A stretch of 64,000 nucleotides of DNA from Mycoplasmopsis anatis (GCF_900660655.1 NZ_LR215035.1:496001-560000), one strand, 5' to 3'; counted from the stretch's first letter, positions 33,601-45,102 are shown. The notes: a model not told the origin generated them from the letters alone. Translations and numbers: made by a program.

Positions 33601-36079
33601 CAAGAATACCTTCTAATGAATTACCCATTCCATCAGTGATATATCTAGCAATATTTGCAGCTTTAACATTACCTACTTTAAATGTTGTATTTCCATTTTC
33701 ATCTAACTCTTTAACAAAAACTTTAGCTTCACCTTCAATATAAGGATTTAAGGTTCCTGAATCAGAATCAAATGAGTTAGCTATAAATAAATCACCTAAA
33801 TTTACACCTCTTAATTTAGCAGCTTTTTCAAGTCCTTCAAAGTTTTGCAAGAAACGTCTTTCTGGATTGTCAATTACATTACCTACTTCATCATTTTGCT
33901 TATTTGTTCCTCAAATGTCTGCATAACTTTCAACAGCGATTGAACCACCAGATTTGATGTACTTAAATCTAGTAAATTCACCAGTTTCACTAACTATACC
34001 TGATGTATTTATTCTGTCAAAGTCTAGGTTTGTTCTTGCATATAAATAATTTCTTAAAGCATAAGCTGAATAATATGATGAGTCTGATGCTCCACCACGA
34101 GTTGAAAGTCCACCAATTAGAACAGCATTATTTGGTGAATCTCAAGCTTGTCCTTTTTCAAGCGTATAATGGTGACCATATTCATGAGTAGCAACATATT
34201 TTAAGAAGTCTGTTGAAATACCTTCATAATTAGGTATCGAAGCTGACAATAATAGAGGAAGACCAATTCTGTCTTGGTCACTAAACCCTTTATAATTTCC
34301 CTCTTCAATAAAATATTCAAAAAATCCTTTATCATTTAATTTTTTAACTACATGTGGTCCAGTTCTATCTTTTAATAAGTGAGGATATTTTTTGGCCATA
34401 ACATCAAAAAGTCCTGCATATGCTTCATTATAGATTTGGAATTTTCTAGCAGCTAAACCTTTAATAGGATTTCCGTTTTGATCCACTAAAGTTGTATCTT
34501 CTGAAGAAGCCGATACAGCTATTGGATTAATTGAGCCATTATAACCGATTGCAGATTTAATTTGATCAAATTGTTCTCTTATGTTCTTATTATTTTCAAT
34601 ATCTTTGATATCAAAGATAATTCAACGGATTTCATTATCATTTGATTTTAATTTAAAATTAATTTTTTGTGCAGAACCAAATTCATTTCTGTCAATTCTA
34701 ATTTCTTCAACTGTATAATTTTGAATTCTATTTTTTAGGTTTTCTTCGAGATTATTATAATCAGCAAATTCTTTTAGTGAATTTATAGCTTCAATTCTAT
34801 TTCTGAAAAATCTAATATTTTCTGAAGTATTTGAAGGAGTATAAATAGTTAGAGTTTCTTTTTCAAATTCATGTACATCATAAAAATCATAGAAATGTTC
34901 AATTGTATTATTTACAGTTGTTCTAAAAGTGTTGTAAGAAATTATATTTTTATCATTTGATACACCAGGTTTAAGAGTGTATTGATAGTATCTTCTAGAA
35001 TCTGTTAAACTTTTATCTTCAAAAATTACATTTAATGCTTCAACTTTATCGTTTACAACAGAAACCTCTTTTACAGTCATTAGTTTAAAATCAGCTTTTG
35101 TTATGTTGCTTGCAGTAGGATCTGTTTGAGATAATTTGTTTATTAAACTATTAAACTCTTCATCTGAAATATCGGAATTAACTACTATAAAATCACTTAA
35201 TGATCTAACTGAATTTAATTCATTGGGTCTAGAATTTCTAGAAAGCATTACTAAAAACTCTTTACCTATTAATCTTTCTGGAATTGTGACACCTAAATAA
35301 GAAGAACTATTAATAAGTCCTTCTCTGGCATTTTTGATCGAAGTAGCTAGAGGAATATTACTTAAAAATTCATTAACCTTTTCCAATGACTCTGGGTTAC
35401 TAAAGGTTGAATATGTTAATGAGTCGTTAGCATTTCCTGAACCACTTAAAATTGAGTAAATTGGCATTGAACCAAAGAAAGCGTCAGGGAAGAATTTTAT
35501 TTCACTTGACTCCTTATGTAATGTTGAGTGTGAACCTAAAGTAATTGCATTACCATTTTGTTCAACTCCGGGTACAATTCTAAATGAATTAAGTGTTAAT
35601 AAATCAGGCCCTCATGAAACATTATCTATGAATCATTTAGTAAATTCAATAAATTGTTTAGGATTCACAGCTAAAACATATTCATCATAGAAACTAAAAC
35701 TTCCATATTTAACTTCCAATATAAAACTTTCATTGTAAATTTGGTAATAAATATTGAAAAATTCATCAAAAGTATATTTTTTACTTGGATTAGATTCGAA
35801 TCAGAACTCGGTGTAATCTTCACTAACTTTACCCACAACTGTTTCTTTAAGTGGATCAAGAATAGTTAGTTCTGGTTTTAGTTCTCCGTTAACTCTAAAG
35901 GATGAATAATCATTAACCAGTTTATTTTTAGGTATACTTGAATATGTTCCATTCACTTCATCTGAGTTATTTGCATAGATAAACATTCCTGATATAGCTA
36001 TAGCTGAACCAGCAGTTAAAACTCCAAATGAAGTAAGAATTTTTTTCTTTAACGATATTGTCTTACTTTTTTTACTCAT
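30683..36079 (-). CDS. PDxFFG protein: giant surface HEXXH metallopeptidase
   Basis: A 1798-residue single frame when TGA is Trp. An N-terminal hydrophobic segment (about 14-36, FGVLTAGSAIAISGMFIYA) exports or anchors it. The motif PDAFFG (198-203) identifies the mycoplasma PDxFFG family. HEYGHH at 632-637 is a zinc-binding HEXXH signature, so an extracellular metalloprotease function is likely, though I cannot point to the third ligand. The gene starts behind GAAGGAAAT, and its stop codon is 10 bp before the oppA2 start, so it is the first gene of the opp2 operon. A protease feeding peptides to this importer is a reasonable inference. Confidence 0.88.
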
Positions 36080-36121
36080 ATATTTCCTTCTTTATCGCTA
36101 TATTTAATTAATTTATTTTAA

Positions 36122-36127
36122 ATTATA
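36122..36127 (-). promoter_or_regulatory. -10 box for the PDxFFG-opp2 operon
   Basis: A TATAAT hexamer on the minus strand lies about 43 bases before the ATG of the PDxFFG gene. A small inverted repeat GCTAT/ATAGC lies just upstream, near 36136-36151. No clear -35 element is seen at optimal spacing. Confidence 0.45.
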
Positions 36128-36179
36128 ATAGAAAAGCTATATATACATAGCAATTAAAAGAATTTTTATAACGTATTTT

Positions 36180-36206
36180 TAAAAATAAAAAAACGCGTAA
36201 GCGTTA
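36180..36206 (-). terminator. Intrinsic terminator after tRNA-Leu(CAA)
   Basis: On the minus strand AACGC-TTAC-GCGTT is followed by TTTTTATTTTT, immediately after the encoded CCA of the tRNA. Confidence 0.85.
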
Positions 36207-36290
36207 TGGTGCCTAAGACAGGACTTGAACCTGCACGGATTTCTCCAGTGGATTTTGAGTCCACAGCGTCTACCATTCCACCACTTAGGC
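36207..36290 (-). tRNA. tRNA-Leu (anticodon CAA)
   Basis: A class II tRNA of 84 bases with a perfect acceptor stem GCCTAAG/CTTAGGC, a long variable arm and encoded CCA. The anticodon arm is GTGGA-CTCAAAA-TCCAC, giving anticodon CAA (reads UUG). The T arm GCAGG-TTCAAGT-CCTGT is regular apart from a terminal wobble. Confidence 0.95.
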
Positions 36291-36308
36291 GTGTAAAATT
36301 ATTATACA

Positions 36309-36806
36309 CTAATAATTCGTTTTTATTCTCTCATGATTTTTTTTATTTTTAATTTCGTATCATTTTGCTATTTCATTTTCTTCTAAACCATAAAGTTCAG
36401 CAAGTCCCAAAACCAATTCAAATATATTTAATAATTTTTCTTCATTAATTTTATTATTTGCCTGCGAAATAGCACTAAAAGTCTCTATCAATTGTTCATT
36501 TATGTCATTACTAATAATCTTAGAATTAATTGTTGTTGGTAGATTATAGTCATTACCAAACGACACCAAAAAATGAATTAAATCAGCGAATTCTTCACAT
36601 ATAAAGTCCCTATTTAAGTTTCTTGTTTTCTTTCAGTACTTAAATGTTTCTATCTCATTTGCAAATTCTCCTAATTCAACCATTAGAGCAATTAATTTTC
36701 TTTTTTCTAAGTCGTTTTTTGTAAAATTCGGATTCAAATCTAGTGCTTTTTGAGTAAGTTCTTTATCTAATTCTAATTGTTTATTAAATATATCTGTAAA
36801 ATTCAT
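36309..36806 (-). CDS. Dimeric dUTPase-like nucleotide pyrophosphohydrolase
   Basis: A 165-residue all-alpha protein. The motif pair ALMVELGEFANE (near 38-49) and CEEFADLIHFLVSFG (near 70-84) supplies the four acidic metal ligands of the all-alpha NTP pyrophosphatase superfamily (dUTPase_2/MazG-like). FKYWK between them is typical of the dimeric dUTPases, which convert dUTP to dUMP. TGA near 36360 encodes Trp and the stop is TAG at 36309. It lies just downstream of the DUF31 tail relic, its likely original neighbour. Confidence 0.78.
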
Positions 36807-36849
36807 GAATTAATTATACACAAAATAAATAAAAATAACCCCAAATTAG

Positions 36850-36986
36850 AGTTATTTATATTTGTATTTGCCATTCTTAAAATCATTTAAATAATTTTTT
36901 AAAATAAATGTATCTTTATCTAGATGAATTTCACTAAATGATTTTAAATATCAATTCTTTTGATTACTATAACACCAAAAATTAAG
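36850..36986 (-). pseudogene. 3' relic of a DUF31 peptidase gene (island-end repeat)
   Basis: This stretch matches the 3' end of the DUF31 gene at 48812-48946 almost base for base, with a one-base deletion (GGTGTTATAG against GGTGGTTATAG) and a few substitutions. It keeps the natural end KNWYLKSFSEIHLDKD ... NGKYKYK-stop (TAA). There is no 5' part. Together with 48812-48946 it brackets a 12-kb accessory segment. Confidence 0.8.
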
Positions 36987-37417
36987 GGTGGTGGAAAAAA
37001 TGTGTGGAGAAATTATTATTTAGATTTTGCTCGATCGTTATATATTGATTTTATCGAAGTAAAAAATAAATTAAATGTCAATTTATAAATTAATTCTTAA
37101 TCCTTTTTTAAATCTTGAAGTGCAAATGCTTATCTTAACAAGATTTTATATTAAAATTGGTAGATTTTTTGTGAAAATAAGCTCCGCAGCGCTTGAAAAG
37201 ATCAGTCCGTTAGGACGTTTCCTTATAAATTTTTAAAAAGAAAAGCCAGAGCGACGACTGAGCCTATAAAAATGAACTACATTAGAGATGTGGTTTAATA
37301 ACGAAAAAAATCAAAAGCCTCTCCACTGCGTTTGAGTGGAAAGCTGATCAATAAAATAATTATGTAAAACATATTGTGGTTGAAATTGTGATATATGTAG
37401 TAAAAGACCACATTTTA
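36987..37417 (-). other. Non-coding stretch with several hairpins, unexplained
   Basis: No open frame of note. It is less AT-rich than its surroundings in places and holds short hairpins: GTCC-GTTA-GGAC near 37206-37217, TCCACT/AGTGGA near 37320-37340, and GAGC-type stems near 37180-37260. It could be a degenerate gene, the end of an older mobile element, or a small RNA. I do not recognise tmRNA, RNase P RNA or SRP RNA features. Confidence 0.4.
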
Positions 37418-38431
37418 TTATTCAAGATTAGGTAATAGATCTAGTAAAATCATTTCTATATTTAACTCTTGTTTAGCCTTTTCTCTAGAAGATTTAAAAC
37501 CAAAAATTTTTCTTGGCATATTGTTTATTTCATCTTGAAGCTCTTGAACTTCTTCATCATTTAGTTCCGTAAAATCAAATCCTTTTTTAAATTTTCTACG
37601 AATTAGTCCATTTAAATGTTCATTCGAACCTCTCTGAAATGAACAATATGGTTGTGCTTTATAAATTAATAAGTCATTTTTATAGATTGCTAATCTTAAG
37701 GTATGGAATTCAAATTTATTATCTGAAGTTATTGAAAAAAATGGAAATGGATAATCCTTAATTATTTCATTCAGCGCCTTGTTTATCTCAAATCAAAATT
37801 TGCTAGTGACCTTTTTATAATGGTAAAACGTGTTTTTCTTTCTGTTAAAGTTAGCAAGTTATGATATCCTTTTCATTTTCTTCTGATAACTAAGTCAATT
37901 TCTCAATAACCCCATTTTTCTATAGTTTCTATACTTTTAGGTCGCATAGGTATAGGAAAACAAACTTATTACCATGAGTTAATCTAATCTTATAATCAAT
38001 CTTTCTTTTACTATTCTTAACATAGCACTTTCTTAAACAGTTTTTCATTTTCTGGACTCAAATATTTAATTTAATCCACTCGTAAATAGTTCCAAAAGAA
38101 TAACCTTTTTTACCTGTTTTTTCTTGATAAAGTTTAAGAGTAGCTTGAAAACACCATGATAATTTTCATAGCGTTCCGCAAAGAAATCATTAAATTCTTT
38201 ATCTACAAAAGCATTATGATTTATTGAATAGCATTTTCTAATTTTTGTTTTTTTATTAGCGTATGCAGCATCATATTCACTGTAGATATTAGAATTTCGT
38301 TTAACTTCTTTAGAGATTGCTTACAGATCTTTTTAACATTTGTGCAATTTCTTTAATGTTTTGGAAATGGAGTTGATTTGAATAATTAATCTTTCTTCTG
38401 GTTTTAATTGTGTATAATTTATATAACTCAT
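37418..38431 (-). pseudogene. Degenerate IS30-family transposase of a second type
   Basis: Pieces in different frames spell an IS30 transposase: MSYINYTQLKPEERLIIQIN at the 5' end, then a helix-turn-helix piece (FQNIKEIAQMLKRS, SREVKRN), WGYWEIDLVI, a SITSDNKFEFHTLR piece, and the last part PYCSFQRGSNEHLNGLIRRK ending at TAA. Several frameshifts and stops separate them. It is a different lineage from the three 1.43-kb IS30 copies. Its terminal repeats cannot be placed with confidence. Confidence 0.8.
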
Positions 38432-38558
38432 TTCAAAATTTAGGGTTAAAAGAGGAACATGCGTTTGATTTTAGTTAGTTTCTCTTTTTTATTTTAAAAT
38501 AATTTAAACTAAAAAGCACAAACACAAATATGTTTGAACTTGAAAGTATAATCAATGA

Positions 38559-38588
38559 AAAAATATCGCATTATAATTTACGATATTT
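38559..38588. repeat. 30-bp target duplication of the IS1634 element (left copy)
   Basis: The left copy of a perfect direct repeat; the right copy is 40428-40457. The sequence contains AAATATCG and CGATATTT arms and was probably the terminator of the DUF285 gene, so the insertion duplicated a whole terminator hairpin. Confidence 0.9.
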
Positions 38589-38621
38589 CCTGTGTTTCCC
38601 ACTTAGTAGCATAAATAAAAA

Positions 38622-38655
38622 ACTATCAAACACTAATTTGTTTGGTAGTTATTTT
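38622..38655 (-). terminator. Terminator of the IS1634-family transposase
   Basis: On the minus strand AACTACCAAACA and TGTTTGATAGTT pair, followed by TTTTATTT, just after the transposase stop codon at 38657. Confidence 0.7.
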
Positions 38656-38656
38656 T

Positions 38657-40318
38657 TTATTTTGTAATCTCATTAAAAGCAAATTTAATAAGATTAAAAT
38701 CTTCTCAAGATTGCTCTGTAATGTTATTTTTAATCTCTAAAGTTTCAATTAATTTTCCATCAAAATATTTTTCTGTTTCTTTAACATCTCTCATAATTGA
38801 GATTATTTTTTCGACAGTAAATTTATCATCTCCAGAAAGTCCTGTAAATTTGTTTATTTGATAAACTAAGAATTTGATCATCACTAGACTTAAAAATGAA
38901 AGACAAATATAACCTTTAATATGATTTCAAGTTGAAAGATACATTGGTCTAAGGGATAAATTTCCTTTAAGAACCCTAAAATTCTCTTCTGCTTGTCATT
39001 GCTTTGAATACAATGAAACTATATCACTTTCCTTTAGATCAAATCTATTTGTTTCGTAAATATAGTATCCATCGTATTTTTGATCTTCCTCAATTTTTTC
39101 TATATCTAAAATATAATAAGCTTTATTTTCAATCGCTTTAAAGAATCTATATTTTTTGTTAGCTGTCATATTTTCAAATGAAACTTGACCTTTTTCGTTT
39201 GCTATTTTATTAAAATTATCAATTAATTGTTCACGATCTTTTCTGTCTTTTAACGCTCTTTTTGAACTAAATGTAATTATTTGTTTTCTATAATTCCCAT
39301 TATTTCTACCATTTTTATATGTCGAAACAATTTCTCTACTTTTGAATAACATCCCATTTTCTTTTTTATATCCATCTTCATTTATTACATATTCCTTGAA
39401 TGCTTTACTTGAAGATTTAAGTCTATATGAAATGATGTAATTTAGTTTTTTGTCTTCTAAAAATCTTATGTTTTTATTAACACTCATCCCTTTGTCTGCG
39501 ATTATTGTTACATTCTTAATTTCATATGTTTTAAGTAATTCTAAAACAAATGGTATAAATGTTTTTGAGTCAGCTGTATTTCCAGGGAAAACTTTGTAAT
39601 GTAATGGTATTCCATTAGAATCTGTTACTAAACCGATTACAATTTGGTCTTCTTTGAATTTTCCATCTTTTGAAAATCCTGGTTTTTTAAAGCCTTTTCT
39701 ATCGAATGTCTCGAAATACGATGTTGTTGAATCATATCATACAATCGAAATATCTCTTTTGTATGTTTCAACAATTTTATTATTTACATTCTTTAGTATT
39801 TGTTCTTGATTTAATGCTATATAATCGAGAGATCTATAAAATGAATTTTTCTTAAAACTATCTTTATTGTGTTTTAAAGATTCTTTATATGTAGCAAATA
39901 CACTTATGGGATTAGTTATTTTTTGGTAAATTTGTTGAACAACAATTGTATTAAGACTAATTGATTTTGTATCGGTGCAATTTTCAAATATGTTAAAGTA
40001 ATCGACCATATTTTTTATCAATTCAATACCCTTATATTTTTCATAAACTTCAGATTTTTTAACATTTTTTTGCTTAATCTTTTTATCAATTATTTCAATA
40101 ATTTTCTCCTTTGTTCAGCTTAAAGGAATATCTCTTATGATTTCTTGAATTATTTTTACTGAGTTTGGTTGAAATGTGTCAAACTCTTCCTCATAACCAA
40201 TTCCAAATCTTGTCTCATATCTCGAACTATCCAATCTTCTATATCCTATCGAGATATAAGTCCCTTTATTTCTTTTTGACCTAGAAATAATTCAATTTCT
40301 CTTATTTGTCTTTTTCAT
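38657..40318 (-). CDS. IS1634-family transposase (intact)
   Basis: A 553-residue IS4-superfamily DDE transposase, uninterrupted when TGA is read as Trp. The first Asp lies in SIVWYDSTTSYFETF, the second in VTIIADKGMS, and the Glu in the YREK-like motif YSKQWQAEENFRVLKG. The N-terminus is MKKTNKRNWIISRSKRNKG. Length and motif order agree with IS1634-type enzymes known in mycoplasmas. Confidence 0.93.
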
Positions 40319-40469
40319 ACCCTATATTATATCACATTAGTAGCATAATAGTATAAAATTTTATATTTATAAATAAATATAAATGAAAAAAAATCCTACA
40401 TTTTCCACATTAAGTGGGAAATGCAGGAAAAATATCGCATTATAATTTACGATATTTTTTTGATATTAT

Positions 40470-40916
40470 CTATTTTTCTATTCGTGCTTGAGTTAAACTT
40501 ATGCATCCAGAAAACATATCGGTCATCTCTTTGACTTTTGAAGTATTAAAGTTTAAAGGCTGGTTAAAGTTTTGACAATTTGAAAACATATAGGACATGT
40601 CAGTAACGTTTGAGGTGTCAAAGTTTAAGGGTTGGTTGAAGTTTTAGCAACCAGAAAACATTCCGTACATATCTGTAACGTTTGAGGTGTCAAAGTTTAA
40701 GGGTTGGTTGAAGTTTTGGCAACCATAAAACATGTTGAACATGGTTGTAACGTTTGAGGTATCTCATTTTTCTATTCCATTATAATTCTTTCGTTTGATA
40801 TTTACAAACAATCTAGACATATCTGTAATTAGCTCGGTATTGATTTCACCTAAGTAAATTTCTTCATTTTTAATTAATTCTCTTAATTCTTCCTTAGTTG
40901 TTGGCTTAAATTTCAT
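40470..40916 (-). pseudogene. DUF285 (BspA-like) repeat protein with an internal stop
   Basis: A 149-codon frame from ATG 40916 (GGAGAAAAT upstream) to TAG 40470. It carries four 25-residue DUF285 units of the form [20 protein letters not shown]. In the second unit the CAA found in the sister repeats (GGT TGC CAA AAC) is TAA at 40644-40646, so the product would stop after about 90 residues. DUF285 proteins are usually surface or secreted repeat proteins in mycoplasmas; this one has no signal peptide. It starts 24 bp after the DUF262 nuclease gene and could be co-transcribed. Confidence 0.8.
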
Positions 40917-40940
40917 ATTTTCTCCTTTTTTATATATATT

Positions 40941-43769
40941 TTAAAGATAATACATATTTCATAATATATTTAATATTCTTTCTTCTCTTCGATTTATTTG
41001 CATAACATCAAATTGATCGATTTTATTTGTATCTTTATCATTAGAATGTTTTGAATTTTTAATAAAATAACTTATATCTATTAAAATCTCATTTTTATTA
41101 TAGTTTTTATTAGCACTCTGATCGTCATCATAATATACAATAATTTCAGGAATAACCTTTTCTCATGCATATTTAAGGCCTTTCAATGTGCAATTATAAT
41201 CACTAGTATTAACTACATTAAGTTTATCTTTTAGTTCTTTTTTACCAGCGCTTGAATTTAATGATTTTTCTAAAATAGTTCCGTTACCAATTGATTCAAC
41301 CAAAATACGCTCTTCATCACTCTTAGAATTTCAAAAATTACTTTTCTTAGCTTGTATATGCTCATAAGTAGGATTGTTTTCATAAATTGAATTTATATTT
41401 TTTAGTATATTCTTTAGTCCTATAACATCTTGCGCTTGCATTGTTCTGAGAAAATATGTAATGTTAAATAATAACTCCAATTTATCTTTATTTGTGCTAG
41501 ATAGAATTTTTTTATTTATTTTTTCTTGCATTAAATTATATTTTAATGCTTGATTAATTGTATCGTAAGATGCATTTTTGAAAATATTCAACTCGAATAA
41601 TTTGCCTCTAAAGGATTCTAGAGAATCCAATCTATCGCTTTTAATGTCTTCAGCTATTTTATTTAACTTTCATTGAATAGATTGTCCGCCAAAAAATGAA
41701 GTTTTTCAAATAAAATTGAATCTTTGAATTTCGAATAATCAACTTATTAATTCTTCTAAATTATTTGACTTGTTTTTAATACAAAAACGCTTGATGATTT
41801 GATAAATTAAGTAAGTGAAAACTGTTCTTCTTCCACCTTGAGATATTGAAAAAATGTAATGAAAGATTATTTTTAATGTTTCCACATCAATTAAACTAGA
41901 ATCCAATTCTTCTAAAATTTCAACATAGTTGTTAATTTTTTCATTTTTATCACTTTTAATTTTCTTAGCATTGATAAGATTGTAAATTTTAGATAAATAC
42001 AAAATTTCATCAATCTTCTCTTTAGGAGATTTTTCTGTATTTTCATCTAATAAATGACTAAAAGCTTTATAAGAAGGTGAAATTTTAGAATCCATTAAAT
42101 CATCGATTTGTCTTTTACTATATCCTTTCTCCAATAGTACAAATGTTATAAAATGTTCGAGTTTATCTTTATCAACTTCATTTGAATTATTCTTTCTAAA
42201 ATAATTGAAAAAGTCTTCATCAATTTTTTTTAATTCTTTATTAATCCTTTCTTCATTTTGTAAATTCATCCCTTCTCTCAAATAAGAATAGAACAAGGAT
42301 TTTAGTAAATCAATATCATTTAGTTTTACACCCAATGTATTCAATTTTTCAAAATAAGAATAACCATTGATATTAGGTAAAACTATTAACGCTAATTTCA
42401 CATGAAACAAAAACGAATTGACAAATTCTTCAAACTCATCCATATTATTATCGTAATTAGTCTTTATTCAGTTATATATTTCAATAAGATTGTTTCTTAA
42501 TAAATTATCTTTATTATTATTTTTGTCCATTTCTGGATCCAAATCAATGATTTTATTAAATTGCTCATAAGAACAGGAATCGCTTAAGTTTTTAAATTTT
42601 TCAGTAATCACTCGTGAATGCGTTCCGAACATTTTGTTAAATAAATCAGGTATTTTCTTAAACTCTTCTTTTTCTATATCAATGTTATTTACATAATATA
42701 TGTAAATAGCGAAAGATATCAATAATAATGTAGTAGTTCTTTGTTGTCCATCGATAATTGAATAAGAATTTTCATAGGTGTCATGTGAAAAAATAATAAT
42801 CGAAATAAAGTGCTCCTTTTTATCTACTTTAATATTTTTTATGTCATCCAATAATACCTTAATAATATTGAAATCTCAAACATAATTTCTTTGGTAAATA
42901 GGTACATTAATAGTGCTAATATTAACAAAACTACGTTCGAAATAATCATGAACATTAAGATTTTTAACTTCAACATTTTGAATGTTAGATTTTTGTTTAA
43001 AATCATTTACATTAAATTTTCAATTTATTTTTGATAAAGAATCTATTTTTGCTCTTAAATTAGAACTAAAAATTTCTTTTTTTGCTTCATATGTTTTATT
43101 CAATGAAGCAAGTACTAACAAATTAGTAGCACTATTTTTAATTCTTTCAACAATATCAGTGTAATTCTCGTCCTTAAAATCTATCTTTAGGCTTCAAAAT
43201 CTATTTTTACCATCAAAATAGTTAAAACTTCCCAAAGAAAGTACCTTATCTTTAAAATTCAAACTATCTATATTATTATCCATTAATAAACTAAAAGTTG
43301 TAGAGTATTCGTCCAGCCATACCATGTCAATATCCGAAGAATTATCTTCGCATTTATATTGTAAAAATGAATAGAACTCATTAATTTTGGAGTTTCATGT
43401 TTCTAATAAATGTTTATCAAATGACAATTTAATTTTTTCTGTTTCATCTTCATTTGAAATTTTTATTATTTTTTCAGATATATAAAGTTCATCTTTTTCC
43501 TCATAAATCAATTCAAAATAGAGACAACATTTTTTAAATTGGTCAAAGGTTGCGGGACTACTTTTACTTAACCATTTTTTTAAATCTTCACTAACTACTC
43601 TTTTTTCGGCTTTATTCTTTGAATAAATTAATCTATTAATTTCTTTAGAATTAATGTATTCTGTCAATAATTGATAAAACTTATCATTTATATAAAAATT
43701 TAAGGATGTTCCTATAATATGATATTTAAAATAATCATTATTTTTTATTATTGAAATATTATTTTTCAT
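40941..43769 (-). CDS. DUF262-DUF1524 (GmrSD-like) nuclease with an unusual N-terminal domain
   Basis: A 942-residue protein, continuous when TGA is Trp. Residues about 1-285 match nothing I recognise. The DUF262 ParB-like NTPase domain follows, with VPIYQRNYVWDF and DGQQRTTTL (Asp340). The C-terminal DUF1524 His-Me-finger domain shows YEHIQ (His804) followed by IGNGTILEKSLNSSAGKKEL. This is the GmrSD architecture of modification-dependent restriction enzymes, with DUF262 sensing or using NTP and DUF1524 cutting DNA. The ATG lies inside the end of the m5C methyltransferase gene (11-bp overlap; GAGGAA upstream), so the two are coupled. A restriction-modification or defence role is likely; the recognised sequence is unknown. 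Confidence 0.85.
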
Positions 43770-44997
43770 TATTTAATTCCTCAATTCTTGCTATGGTTTC
43801 GAAAATATCTTCAAGCACATTTACATCTATTGAATTACCAGCCATGAGATAAAGTTGGTTGTGATTTATTACATTTTGTTCTATAAATGGTTTTATTAAA
43901 TCAAAATCCTTATCTTCAAATCCCATGATTTTGAATGCTTCTCTTGGAGTGATAAAACGATGTTGTAATTTATTTTTTACATTATTCTCAAAATAAATAA
44001 CTCCAACATTAGGATTACGATCTTGTTTAGTTGTTAAAGTATTAATGCGATATGAGTTCTTTTCTGCTAAAACTAAATCTGATAAACACTTGTTATCTTC
44101 GATCATTTTATATCGACTTGGGGTATCTGGTATCAATGCTTCTAAAGCCTCATCAGGGTGCTTTTTGTTTGTAATATCTAATATTTCTTTATACTGTTTT
44201 TCGAGATTATTTTTAGTAGTATTATTTTTAATGCTTCGTACATAATAAGCAAATTCAATATCATTATTAAATGGAGTTTTAAGATCTTTTAATACACTTA
44301 ATGCAAAAACTCTTTCCCTTTTTTGTAGGGAGTTATGATGATTGGCATTAAAAACTCCTGTAAATGTTTTGTATCCATGTTCTTCCAATTTTTGAATTCA
44401 CTTTTGATATTCGTTTTTATACTTCGTTACTAACATCTTGACATTTTCTAGCAATAAATATTTAGGTTTTTCTTGCGCTTCAGCAAGTATTCGATCTATT
44501 TCTCATACTAAATGACTTGTTGAATTTTGATTCATTATACCTAATGAACGACCCATATTTGCAGCACTTAGTCCTTGGCATGGAAATGAATATGTCAATA
44601 GATCTATTTTTAGTTTACTTAATGTTTTCCCGCTAAATTCCTTGATGTTTGAGTAATTATTGGAAAGCAAGTTGGCTGCAACTAAATAATTTAATACTTG
44701 AATATTCTTTGGAATTTTTTTAGATATCCTTTTTGAATCTATTGAAAAATCATTAGATTTTCAATACTTTATTTTGTCTTCTAAAATGTCCATGTTATAT
44801 TTTTTCAATATTTCATTTACATTGTCGACAGTTAAATTATGATGTATTACAGAGTAAGCAATATTAGCGCTTACATATCAATCGCTAATTCCCACAACTT
44901 TAAACTTAGTATTGTAATTTTTTTTATTTATTTTTTTAATTGATTTATGTTGAGCACCTATACCTGCAAAAGCTTCAAAAACTCTTATTTTAGGCAT
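43759..44997 (-). CDS. DNA (cytosine-5) methyltransferase
   Basis: A 412-residue enzyme methylating cytosine at C5 with S-adenosylmethionine. Motif I is FEAFAGIGA (7-15), motif IV SFPCQG with catalytic Cys140, motif VI LLLENVK (near 184), motif VIII QKRERVF (225-231), motif X LMAGNSID (near 384-391). The target-recognition region lies about 235-370. A (TA)n tract lies about 70 bp upstream, and an imperfect repeat GCGTT/AACGC lies just before the start. No strong Shine-Dalgarno is seen before ATG 44997. It overlaps the DUF262 nuclease gene, forming a two-gene module. Confidence 0.93.
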
Positions 44998-45062
44998 AAC
45001 TAAATATGCGTTCGATTAAACGCAATTGTTTTCTAATATTATTTTTCTTAATTATGCTTTTG

Positions 45063-45102
<40 letters not shown>

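Larger units (their letters stand above)
38589..40427 (-). mobile_element. IS1634-family (IS4 superfamily) insertion sequence
   Basis: A 1839-bp element with imperfect inverted ends (CCTGTGTTTCCCACTTAGTAG and, inward from the right, CCTGCATTTCCCACTTAATG). It is flanked by a perfect 30-bp direct repeat (38559-38588 and 40428-40457). IS1634-type elements are known for unusually long target duplications, which fits. The duplicated 30 bp is itself a terminator hairpin (AAATATCG/CGATATTT). Confidence 0.93.

Noticed and set aside
36987-37417. tmRNA or RNase P RNA
   Set aside because: No tRNA-like acceptor, tag frame, or conserved RNase P motif could be found.
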